This document shows, piece by piece, positions 37,563-45,723 of a stretch of 64,000 bases of DNA. Position numbers and translations under genes: made by a program. Numbering within the stretch: the first letter of the stretch is position 1; every line of letters starts with the position of its first letter. Origin of the DNA: Alphaproteobacteria bacterium (GTDB taxonomy: Bacteria; Pseudomonadota; Alphaproteobacteria; Micropepsales; Micropepsaceae); assembly GCA_028292825.1 (NCBI GenBank), contig JAQGLO010000144.1:28599-92598 (forward strand), in the 5' to 3' direction. The notes under the pieces are model-generated. The model saw only the letters and a program-made list of their open reading frames with translations. It did not search any database and had not been told where the DNA came from.

Positions 37563-39923
37563 GTGAACAGTTCGCATGCTTCGCGTCTGACAAGGGCCGC
37601 AACACTGGGCGTGTTGCTTGCGGGCCTGGCGACACCGGCCCTCGCATTCCAGGTCGAAGAGGCCAGCATCGAGGGCATCCAGACCGCGATCCAGAACGGC
37701 CAGACCACCTGCCAGCAAGTGGTGCATGCGTATATCAACCGCGCCAGGGCGTATAACGGCGTCTGCACGGCCCTGGTGACTGCCGATGGCAAACCGGTGC
37801 AGAGCAGGCTGGGCGCGGTTCGCGCCGGATCGCCGTTGAAATTTCCGACCGCCACGGTGGCGGCGAGCACACTGCTCCCCAACCTCGACAAGTATAAGGG
37901 ATTGCCGCTCGACTATGGGCGGCTGGAGTCGACGGCGTCCGATCCCAAGGTCGTGCAGCAATATGGCATGATTGTCGGCATGCCGCATGCCGGCCAGCTC
38001 AACGCGCTCAGCACGTTGAATATCCGCGGCGAGCGCTCGGTCACATGCAAGGGCGCCTTCGATGCGCCGCCGGGCAGGCCGCTGCCCGCGAACGCGCCGG
38101 CCGCTTGCGAGGCATTCCGCCAGCAGCCCGACGCGCTGGAGCGCGCCGCCGCGCTCGACAAGCAATATGGCCGGCACCCCGACCTGAAAAAGATGCCGAT
38201 GTATTGCGCCGTGATGTCGTTCAAGGATGTCTACGACACCAGCGACATGCGCAGCACCGGCGGCGCCGACACCAACTTTGCAACCGACGCGCCGCCCAAG
38301 GATGCGACCGTCGTCGCCGAGTTGCGCGCCAAGGGCGCCATCATCTACGCCAAGGCGACCCTGGCCGAATACAATGCCGGCCCCGGCAATCCTTCGGTGC
38401 CGAATGCGGCAAAGGTCACGCATCGCGATATCGGCGGAAACTCGGCGCGCAGCACCTGGGGCGGGGCCCCCTGCAATCCCTACGACACCGCACGCGAGAC
38501 CGGGGGCTCCAGTTCCGGATCGGCGGTGTCGGTCGGCGCCAACCTCGCCGTCTGTTCCATCTGCGAAGAGACCGGCGGCTCCTGCCGTCAACCGGCGTGG
38601 CGCGCCGGCGTGGTCGCGATGGTCACCACCAAAGGCCTGATCCCCTACGGCGGCGCCATCGGCTCCGACCCGTACCTCGATCGGGCCGGCATCCAGTGCA
38701 AGACCGTCAAGGATGCGGCTGCGGTGCTGGACGCCATCAAGGATCCGGAGCGTGGATATTTCGATCCGCGCGACATCTACACGGCCCTGCCCAAAGGCCT
38801 TGTTTCCAAGGCGCCATACAGTTCGTTCGTGGGCGTGAATGCCGATGCGAAGAATCCCGCCAAGCCGCTCGCCGGCCTGCGGATTGGCATCGTGCGCGAA
38901 TTCATGGTCAAGCACACCGCCAATGACGCGGCCGTCAGTGACCTGGTGGATGCGCAGATCAAGAAGGTCCTGCGCGACCAGCTCGGCGCCGTGATCGTCG
39001 AATCCCACGACCCGCTATATCCCGACGATCCGAACGTGCCCAACATGACGTACACGTTCCAGCAGGCCCTGGCCGAGATTCTGCCGGTCCACATGCCGGA
39101 ATATTTCAGCAGCCATGTCGGCGAGACGTCTCGGGGCGGCGAAGGCCGCGGCGGCGATGAGGGCGACAACAAACCGTCGGACAAGCTGCAATTCGCCGTG
39201 CCGGGCCAGGACATCGGCAGTCGCGACTACATTGCCAGCCTGGCCGAAGGCAAGGCGCCGCTGTCCGACAAGCTCAACCTTCGCAGCGTCAGCGCCTCGC
39301 CGCCGATCGACAGCTTCTCCTACCACATGGAGCAGTATCTGATGCGGCGCGGTGACAGCCGGGTCACCGACTGGGCCTCTCTGAACGCCAACACCAAGAA
39401 TTACAACGACGCCCATGGGGTGGCGATGCTGAACTCGGCCGCCAAAATCGATATCGCGTCGCCCGGCATCACCCAGCGCATGAAGATGCGCGAGGTCATG
39501 CGCCTGGTGATCGACAAGGTCATGCGGGAAAACAATCTCGATATCCTCGTCAACCCGACGATCACGGTGCCGCCCGTGCTGCATGGCGGCGCCAGCCAAC
39601 CCACGATCAACAACCGGCCCACGGGCCGCTTTCCCCTCAGCGCCGATCTGGGCATTCCCGAAATCACCGTCCCCGCCGGCTACAACAGCGTCATGTACGA
39701 ACCCAGGCTGGAACTGAACGACAAGCACGACAACTACCGTTCTGTCGCCAACAACACCGAGCGGACGGCAATGCAGCAGCCGATGCCGTTCGGGATTTCG
39801 TTCTGGGCGGGCCCGGGCGACGAACCGATCGTGATCAAGGTGGCGTCGATCTACGAACAGGCAACCAGACACCGCATGGCGCCGCCGGCCTTCGGCCCGG
39901 TGAAGAACGCGAAGAAAGAATAG
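37563..39923 (+). CDS. Exported amidase-signature enzyme, unusually long
   Basis: This protein has about 786 residues from GTG 37563 (TCGGGG lies 7-12 bases upstream, signal peptide ends in ATPALA); TTG 37536 is an alternative start. The Ser-cisSer-Lys catalytic set of the amidase-signature family is visible: Lys in VMSFKDVYDT, the Ser-rich ETGGSSSGSAVSVGANLA and the nucleophile region EETGGSCRQPA. Typical members have 450-550 residues; here extra sequence sits before the Lys motif (about residues 75-205) and in the C-terminal half, including a GRGGDEGDNK stretch. The enzyme should hydrolyse amide bonds in the periplasm. It lies between the TonB receptor and two asparaginase-like genes. Confidence 0.86.
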   Translation: MNSSHASRLTRAATLGVLLAGLATPALAFQVEEASIEGIQTAIQNGQTTCQQVVHAYINRARAYNGVCTALVTADGKPVQSRLGAVRAGSPLKFPTATVAASTLLPNLDKYKGLPLDYGRLESTASDPKVVQQYGMIVGMPHAGQLNALSTLNIRGERSVTCKGAFDAPPGRPLPANAPAACEAFRQQPDALERAAALDKQYGRHPDLKKMPMYCAVMSFKDVYDTSDMRSTGGADTNFATDAPPKDATVVAELRAKGAIIYAKATLAEYNAGPGNPSVPNAAKVTHRDIGGNSARSTWGGAPCNPYDTARETGGSSSGSAVSVGANLAVCSICEETGGSCRQPAWRAGVVAMVTTKGLIPYGGAIGSDPYLDRAGIQCKTVKDAAAVLDAIKDPERGYFDPRDIYTALPKGLVSKAPYSSFVGVNADAKNPAKPLAGLRIGIVREFMVKHTANDAAVSDLVDAQIKKVLRDQLGAVIVESHDPLYPDDPNVPNMTYTFQQALAEILPVHMPEYFSSHVGETSRGGEGRGGDEGDNKPSDKLQFAVPGQDIGSRDYIASLAEGKAPLSDKLNLRSVSASPPIDSFSYHMEQYLMRRGDSRVTDWASLNANTKNYNDAHGVAMLNSAAKIDIASPGITQRMKMREVMRLVIDKVMRENNLDILVNPTITVPPVLHGGASQPTINNRPTGRFPLSADLGIPEITVPAGYNSVMYEPRLELNDKHDNYRSVANNTERTAMQQPMPFGISFWAGPGDEPIVIKVASIYEQATRHRMAPPAFGPVKNAKKE

Positions 39924-40005
39924 CCGCAGTGCCGACGATTGCACCCGCCGGCGCACCCAAAGTGAAACCGCATAACGCCGTGTGTTTGGACTCAAAGGAG
40001 AAGAC

Positions 40006-41064
40006 ATGCTGAATCCGTTCGCCGTGGCCCGAAATGTTCTGGGGAGCCTGGGCCTGGTCCTGCTGGTCGCCGGTGCCTCCGCGCAGGCGCAGGAATTGCC
40101 CAAGGTCAGGCTCTTCGCCACCGGCGGCACCATCTCCGGATATGCCGACAGCCGGGACATGCAATATGGCTACAAGCCCGGGACGATCTTGCCGGACAAG
40201 CTGCTGGCGGATATTCCCGAAGCGGCCAAGGTCGCGGACCTCAGCTACGAGGATATCGCGGAGACGGGAAGCGGCGGCATCAATACCGCGATTCTTCTGA
40301 AGCTGGCCAAGCAGGTCAACGCCTGGCTGGCGCGGCCCGATACTGCGGGGGCGGTCGTTACGCACGGCACGGCGACCATGGAAGAGACGGCCTATTTCCT
40401 CAATCTCGTCATTCACTCCGACAAGCCGGTGGTGGTTGTCGGCGCGATGCGGCCTTTTACGTCCATCAGCCGCGACGGACCCTTCAATCTCTACAACGCG
40501 ATCCGCGTGGCGGCCGATCCGGAGGCGCGCAAGAATGGCGTCATGATCCTGCTGAATGAGGAGATCCAGGCGGCGCGCGATGTGACCAAGACCAATACGG
40601 AGCGCGTGAATACGTTTGAAACGCGCGATCTCGGTCCGATCGGCTTCGCCGACGAAGACCGTATCGTTTTTTACCGTCATCTTTTGTACCGGCACACTTA
40701 CAAGTCGGAGTTTGACGTCGACAACCTGACGGACCTGCCCAAGGTCGATATCTGCTTCGGCTACCAGGAGGGCGACCGTGCCTGCATCGACGGAGAAGTG
40801 GCTGCGGGCGCCAAGGGAATTGTCCTGGACGACAGTTCGCCCGGCAACAGGGAGGCGGTAAAGGATGCCCGCACCAAGGGGGTCGTCTTTGCGCAGAGCG
40901 ACCGCAAGGGCAGCGGCCGCGTCCTGAACTCGACGCGCGGCGAAGAGGCCGGGGTGGTCACGGCCGACAATCTCAACGCCCAGAAGTCGCGGATGTTGCT
41001 GCGGCTGGCGCTGACCAAGACCAGCGATCCGAAGGAAATCCAGCGGATGTTTGAAGAATATTGA
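40006..41064 (+). CDS. Exported type II asparaginase/glutaminase-family protein
   Basis: This 352-residue protein starts at ATG 40006 behind AAAGGAGA and has a signal peptide ending ASAQA. It shows FATGGTISGY with the first catalytic Thr (Thr42), AMRPFTSISRDGPFNLYNA, and ARDVTKTNT with the conserved Lys195. Motif 2 reads HGTATMEETAYF: Thr122 is present, but the usual Asp of HGTDT is Ala123. The remaining sequence is close to canonical periplasmic asparaginases, so the single change stands out. It lies 82 bp after the long amidase and 46 bp before the next asparaginase-like gene, all on one strand, so it is probably part of one operon. Confidence 0.87.
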   Translation: MLNPFAVARNVLGSLGLVLLVAGASAQAQELPKVRLFATGGTISGYADSRDMQYGYKPGTILPDKLLADIPEAAKVADLSYEDIAETGSGGINTAILLKLAKQVNAWLARPDTAGAVVTHGTATMEETAYFLNLVIHSDKPVVVVGAMRPFTSISRDGPFNLYNAIRVAADPEARKNGVMILLNEEIQAARDVTKTNTERVNTFETRDLGPIGFADEDRIVFYRHLLYRHTYKSEFDVDNLTDLPKVDICFGYQEGDRACIDGEVAAGAKGIVLDDSSPGNREAVKDARTKGVVFAQSDRKGSGRVLNSTRGEEAGVVTADNLNAQKSRMLLRLALTKTSDPKEIQRMFEEY

Positions 41065-41110
41065 GACCTGTTCCGCCCTTTCGCGAACACGTTTCCATCA
41101 GGAGATTGGC

Positions 41111-42217
41111 ATGAAGAAAGTTCTCGCCTTCCTTACCCTCATCTTGCCCTTCGTGCCCGCGCAGGCGCAGGAAATTCCCGCGGCCGGCCTGCCGCCCATC
41201 GTGCAGGACCAGTCCAAACTGCCGCATGTCGTGATCCTTTCTATGGGCGGCACGATTGCCTCCCGCGCCAAGGACCGCATGAACCTGACTCATTATGGGG
41301 ACGGGCCTGCGGTGAACCCCGAGGATTGGCTGCACGATCTTCCCGAGCTGCAGAATGTCGCGCGCGTCACCACGGAGGACATGCGCGAAAAGGACAAGGC
41401 CGCGAAGAAGAAGGGCGACAATTTCGCTGACATCGCGCGCGTGGCGCACAGGCTGAACGAGATCGCCAAGGATCCGAGCATCGATGGCGTTGTCGTGACC
41501 CACGGCACCAATACCATGGCCGAGGTTGCATTCTACATGAACCTGGTCGTCGATACCGACAAGCCGATCGTCTTTGTCGGGTCGCAACGTCCGTGGTCGG
41601 GGATCTCCGGCGACGGCCCGCTGAACCTCTATGACGCGGTGCGCGTGGCTGCCGATCCTGCCGCCAAGGGGCTGGGCGTGCTCCACTGCATGAACCAGTA
41701 CATCAATACGGCGCGCGACGTGACCAAGACCAGCGCCTATCGCGTGCAGACCTTCAAGGGCATCGATGTCGGCGCGATCGGCTTCGCTGACCCGGACAAG
41801 GTGAAGTTCTATCGTGCGCCGTCGCGCAAGCATACGACGGAGTCGGAGTTTGCGCGGACCGACCTGAAGCAGCTTCCGACGGTGGAAGCGTTCTACGCCT
41901 ACACCGAAGCGCCCGGCTATGTCATTGACGCGGCGGTGAAGCATGGTGCCAAAGGCCTGGTGATCGACGGATATGGCGCCGGTGCGATAACCGCAAGCGA
42001 GACCGCGGCTGTGAAGCGGGCCCAGAAAAAGGGCGTTGTTGTTGTCATCACCACGCGGACACGCAGCGGCCGGGTGCAGGAAGTGCCGCAGCGCCTCAAG
42101 GCGCATTTTGTGAATGGCGACAACCTGCCGCCGGAAAAGGCTCGCCTGTTGCTGCAACTGGCTCTGACCAAGACCAAGGACTGGACAAAGGTCCAGCAGT
42201 ATTTCGACACCTACTGA
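41111..42217 (+). CDS. Exported asparaginase/glutaminase-family protein
   Basis: This 368-residue protein starts at ATG 41111 behind AGGAG, with signal MKKVLAFLTLILPFVPAQAQ. It has SMGGTIASRAK (first catalytic Thr48, with the usual Ala-Thr before Gly-Gly replaced by Ser-Met), VGSQRPWSGISGDGPLNLYD, and ARDVTKTSAY with Lys206. Motif 2 is HGTNTMAEVAFY: Thr133 kept, Asp changed to Asn134. It differs clearly from its neighbour at 40006 and is not a recent copy. It is in line with the amidase and asparaginase genes, and a strong hairpin (42229-42254) follows. Hydrolysis of a side-chain amide in the periplasm is the likely role; exact substrate unknown. Confidence 0.86.
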   Translation: MKKVLAFLTLILPFVPAQAQEIPAAGLPPIVQDQSKLPHVVILSMGGTIASRAKDRMNLTHYGDGPAVNPEDWLHDLPELQNVARVTTEDMREKDKAAKKKGDNFADIARVAHRLNEIAKDPSIDGVVVTHGTNTMAEVAFYMNLVVDTDKPIVFVGSQRPWSGISGDGPLNLYDAVRVAADPAAKGLGVLHCMNQYINTARDVTKTSAYRVQTFKGIDVGAIGFADPDKVKFYRAPSRKHTTESEFARTDLKQLPTVEAFYAYTEAPGYVIDAAVKHGAKGLVIDGYGAGAITASETAAVKRAQKKGVVVVITTRTRSGRVQEVPQRLKAHFVNGDNLPPEKARLLLQLALTKTKDWTKVQQYFDTY

Positions 42218-42228
42218 CAAACTGTAAC

Positions 42229-42254
42229 CGGGGAGGGGGTGCTTCCTCTCCCCG
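42229..42254 (+). terminator. GC-rich hairpin between asparaginase and amidase genes
   Basis: CGGGGAG at 42229-42235 pairs with CTCCCCG at 42248-42254, and the stem extends inward by three more pairs (one G-U) to a six-base loop. It starts 12 bases after the stop. There is no T-tract, so it may be an attenuator or RNA stabiliser within the operon. Confidence 0.4.
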
Positions 42255-42300
42255 CGGCAGTGCGGCCCAGGATATTCGCGTCAGATAACGGAGATTGCCA

Positions 42301-43893
42301 ATGTCACGGGTCGGTTCATATCGCTGTTGGCTGGTTCCTGTTTTGCTGTCTTTTTGTGCGCCCGCCGCCTGGTCGCAGGAAAAGCCCGCGGCCTATATCG
42401 TGGAAGAAACGCCACTCGCGCAGATATCGCATGATCTTTCGATGGGCAAGGTCAGCGCGATCGCCATCACCAAGGCGTATATCGACCGTATCAAAACATA
42501 TGACGGCCAATTGCATTCCGTCACGCGGATCGCGCCCGATGCGCTCGCACAGGCCGCGGCTTCGGACAAGCGCCGCAAGGCCGGCCACGCCCTAGGTCCG
42601 CTGGATGGCGTGCCGATCATGCTCAAGGACAATATCGATGCGGTCGGCATGGCAACCACGGCGGGATCATACGCCCTCATCGACAACGTGCCGGCCAGGG
42701 ATGCCGAACTGGTGCGCCGGTTGCGCGCTGCCGGCGCCGTTATGCTGGGAAAAGCCAATCTGTCCCAATGGGCCGGCCTGCGCACGACCAGGGGCTTTGC
42801 CGGTTCGACCGTTGGTGGGACGCCGCACAATCCGTATGACCTGACCCGGTCCGCCGCGGGGTCGAGTTCCGGGCCTGGCATCATTGCGGCCGCGAGTCTG
42901 GCCGCGGGTGCAGTGGGCTCCGACACCACGGGTTCGATATGGGGGCCTGCCAATGTCAACGGCGTGGTCGGCCTGCGCCCGACGGTCGGACTGGTTTCCC
43001 GCCACGGCATCGTGCCCATAAGCTCCACCCTGGACACCGCTGGCCCAATGGCCAGGACCGTGAAGGATGCGGCCATGATGCTGACGGTCATGGCGGGCAC
43101 TGATCCGGCGGATCCGGCGACCAAGGACGCCGACGCCCACAAGAGCAACTATGCCGGCAAGCTTGAAACCGGCGCGCTGAAGGGCAGGCGCATCGGCGTC
43201 ATCCGGGGCTTCAGCGGCTATGCCGACAATACCAGGCCGGTGTTCGACAATGCCCTTGCGGTGCTCAAGGCGCAGGGGGCGGAGCTGGTCGAGATTTCCA
43301 TGGATGGTTTTGCGGATCTGGGGATCGAAGTGCGGCAGATCGAGGCTTATGATTTCAAGCCCGACCTGGCGGCTTATCTCAAGGCGGCGCCGACCGCCGT
43401 GAAGACGCGCACGCTTGCCGATGTCATGCAATTCAACAGCGTGGACGAACGCGAAAAGCTGCATTCCCAGGACCGCATGGAAAGCGCCGCGGCCCTGTCG
43501 CGCGGGGCCGACCCCGAATATGCCCGGCTCGTGCAGAGCGCCAAAACAAAAGCGGGGAAAGACGGCTATGGCAAGGCAATGAAAAACTACCATGTCGACG
43601 CCCTGGTGGTGCTTGCCGGTGGGCCCGCGGGTGTGATCAAGCCCGATGAATCCGATCCCGTTGTGGGGTTGGCGTCACGTCCAGCTGGGGCAAGGCAGCT
43701 TTCTGCCAGCGGGCTGGTGGCGCTTGCGGGTTATCCGGACCTGGTCGTGCCTGCCGGCTTCGTCGATGGCATGCCCGTGGGCATTTCGTTTATCGGGATG
43801 CCATGGTCGGAGGCTGCCTTGATTTCCTACGGCTACGCCTATGAACAGGCGTCACAGGCGCGAAAGCCGCCCCAAGCCTACAAGACGCATTAG
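42301..43893 (+). CDS. Exported amidase-signature enzyme
   Basis: This 530-residue protein starts at ATG 42301 with GGAG upstream and a signal peptide ending near AAWS. It is of normal family length. Catalytic motifs: Lys in VPIMLKDNIDAVG, the Ser-rich RSAAGSSSGPGIIAAASLAAG and the nucleophile region GSDTTGSIWGPANVNGVVGL. This order and spacing match the amidase-signature family, whose members cleave amides, aryl amides or acyl-amino compounds. It closes the amide cluster that begins with the receptor at 34542. With the other amidase and three asparaginase-like proteins it suggests stepwise deamidation in the periplasm. Confidence 0.88.
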   Translation: MSRVGSYRCWLVPVLLSFCAPAAWSQEKPAAYIVEETPLAQISHDLSMGKVSAIAITKAYIDRIKTYDGQLHSVTRIAPDALAQAAASDKRRKAGHALGPLDGVPIMLKDNIDAVGMATTAGSYALIDNVPARDAELVRRLRAAGAVMLGKANLSQWAGLRTTRGFAGSTVGGTPHNPYDLTRSAAGSSSGPGIIAAASLAAGAVGSDTTGSIWGPANVNGVVGLRPTVGLVSRHGIVPISSTLDTAGPMARTVKDAAMMLTVMAGTDPADPATKDADAHKSNYAGKLETGALKGRRIGVIRGFSGYADNTRPVFDNALAVLKAQGAELVEISMDGFADLGIEVRQIEAYDFKPDLAAYLKAAPTAVKTRTLADVMQFNSVDEREKLHSQDRMESAAALSRGADPEYARLVQSAKTKAGKDGYGKAMKNYHVDALVVLAGGPAGVIKPDESDPVVGLASRPAGARQLSASGLVALAGYPDLVVPAGFVDGMPVGISFIGMPWSEAALISYGYAYEQASQARKPPQAYKTH

Positions 43894-44258
43894 CTGGCCG
43901 CTGATTGTCCGTTATGCGGTTGAAGCAGGCCGCGCAGTGCCAGCCGAAAGACACGCCACGTAGCAAAAACCAGGCGGCGCCGTAAGCATGGTGCGGAAGA
44001 CCAGACTTGGACCGACACAGGTCTTGCGGCCCACATATTTTCTTGCCCCTCGGTTTTTGCCACGCCAGGATGGGCGTTCATGGTCTGGACTGGGAAGAAC
44101 GTCGAAGCAGTGCGATAGGCTGAGCAAGCTTCCTGGAAGGGGGTATTCCGTTCCCTACAGTCCGTCGGTGAAGCGTGAAAGCCCACGCGGCCCGCCGCAG
44201 GTTTTCGCACGGGCCTCTGCTTCGCCAGCCGCTGCACTTTGTGACCCACGCTTCCGGC
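43894..44258. other. Intergenic region without recognisable gene
   Basis: About 365 bp between the convergent amidase and BatD genes. A 119-codon frame on the - strand covers it, but its composition (Arg, Pro and Thr scatter, no ribosome-binding site, no domain) does not look like a protein. No RNA gene or clear terminator was seen. Confidence 0.4.
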
Positions 44259-45713
44259 CTAACTGGGGTTGAGGCCTGGCAGCTTGTCCCCGCCCCGCCG
44301 CCGCGAAACGGTTTGGCGCTTCAGGCCGGTCAGAAGCCGCCAGGTGCGTAGCTTCAGATCTTCAATATCGGCTGTCCTGCCGGCATATAAGGCGCCCGTC
44401 AGCGCACGGACAAGAATTTGGGCGTCTTCATCAAGCTTGGGCGACAATGCCAGCTTGGGAAACATGCTTTCCAGGGGCGTGTTCGCTGGTATGCCCAACT
44501 GCTGCTGGGCATAGGCTTGCAGGAAAGCCTTCAAGTCTTCCGCGGTGCGAACCTGCTTGAGTGCATCAAGTCCTGCCGATCCGCGCAAAGGATTTTTCCG
44601 GTCAGGCGAAAAGGCGCGGTGCCGGCGTCGGCGACCGGTCCGCCACAACCGCACGGCGCCGACAAGGCCGAGCGACGCCAAGACGACGAGAGCGCCGTAG
44701 GGCAGCAGGGACATCGTGCCGGCAAGCAGTTTTCGCGCCCAATAGGCGGCGAAGGAGCGATCCTTCCAGATCGTCCCGCCCGTCGCGTCGACGACCGGAA
44801 TCACCGTATTTGGCGCATGCGCGCCGGGCTGCACTTTGATCGTCCGCGCCGGCAGGACAGCGGTGGCGGCCCTGTTGTTGACGGTATCCCACCAGGAGAC
44901 CCGGATGGCCGGCAGCACCAGCCGTCCCGCGCGTTGCGGCACCATGCTGTAGTTTTCGATGCGCTGGCTGGAAATCGCGCCGCTGTCCTTGTCGGTGTCG
45001 GTCTTTATTGCCGGCCTGTCCGCATAGACGCGAAAAGCGTCATGATCCTCCTGGGCTTCGGTATCCGGCAGCTGGCTGCCAACGGCACCGATTGCAGACA
45101 AGGTTATCTTGCGGATCATCGGCTCGCCGACCTGCGGTTCCTGCAGCGCCGTATCTTCTTCGATCTTGAGGGATTTCAAAGGCAGCCAGGGGTCCATCGG
45201 GGCCGCCGGCGCCTTGACCTCGAGCCGGCTCTCGTTCGACGCGACGCGAAAGGGGACTCCGCTGGACATATTGGACAATGCCCGCATCGCCTGCCGTACA
45301 CCGGCCATGAAATTTCCACCGAACGGGTCGTTTGCCGCTTCGAGGCTTTCCGCCTCGATATTGCCTTGCAACACGAAGGCCGGAATGACCATTTTTCCGG
45401 GTTGCATGGGGGTGATGACATAATGGAAATCCACCACCCTGGCCGGCGCCCCGTTCACGACCGCGACATGCACCTGCGGGTCTCCCAGCCGTGTCACGAT
45501 GGCGTTTTCGATCGCCGGGTCGGTCATCGTCACGTTCGACAGGCCGGCGCGTATGACGCACCGGACCGTGTAACGGACGGCTTCACTCTGATAGGGCGTG
45601 GTTGTATCGCCGCCGGCGGTGATGGAGACCGGTGCATTGGCGGGCCCGGCCGCGAAAGCAGGCCAGGAAAACCCGACAACAAGAAACGCGAAAAGGCGCA
45701 CATGCTTCGACAC
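44259..45713 (-). CDS. batD: BatD-like oxygen-tolerance family protein
   Basis: This protein has about 484 residues from GTG 45713, which has AGGA nine bases upstream and sits 10 bases after the preceding stop. Upstream ATGs at 45737 and 45746 would overlap that gene. A signal peptide (KHVRLFAFLVVGFSWPAFA) is followed by beta-sandwich repeats typical of BatD (ITAGGDTTTPYQSEAVRYTV, later ITPMQPGKMVIPAFVLQGNI). One membrane helix lies late (LLPYGALVVLASLGLVGAVRL) before a basic cytoplasmic tail with a helical domain. It is the last gene of the moxR-bat operon. BatD is thought to act with the Bat VWA proteins at the inner membrane, but its biochemical role is not established. Confidence 0.85.
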   Translation of the reverse strand: MSKHVRLFAFLVVGFSWPAFAAGPANAPVSITAGGDTTTPYQSEAVRYTVRCVIRAGLSNVTMTDPAIENAIVTRLGDPQVHVAVVNGAPARVVDFHYVITPMQPGKMVIPAFVLQGNIEAESLEAANDPFGGNFMAGVRQAMRALSNMSSGVPFRVASNESRLEVKAPAAPMDPWLPLKSLKIEEDTALQEPQVGEPMIRKITLSAIGAVGSQLPDTEAQEDHDAFRVYADRPAIKTDTDKDSGAISSQRIENYSMVPQRAGRLVLPAIRVSWWDTVNNRAATAVLPARTIKVQPGAHAPNTVIPVVDATGGTIWKDRSFAAYWARKLLAGTMSLLPYGALVVLASLGLVGAVRLWRTGRRRRHRAFSPDRKNPLRGSAGLDALKQVRTAEDLKAFLQAYAQQQLGIPANTPLESMFPKLALSPKLDEDAQILVRALTGALYAGRTADIEDLKLRTWRLLTGLKRQTVSRRRGGDKLPGLNPS

Positions 45714-45723
45714 AGGGCGGTTC

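Noticed and set aside
43890..44249. 119-codon frame between the amidase and BatD genes on the - strand
   Set aside because: No start signal, no domain, scattered composition. Left as intergenic.
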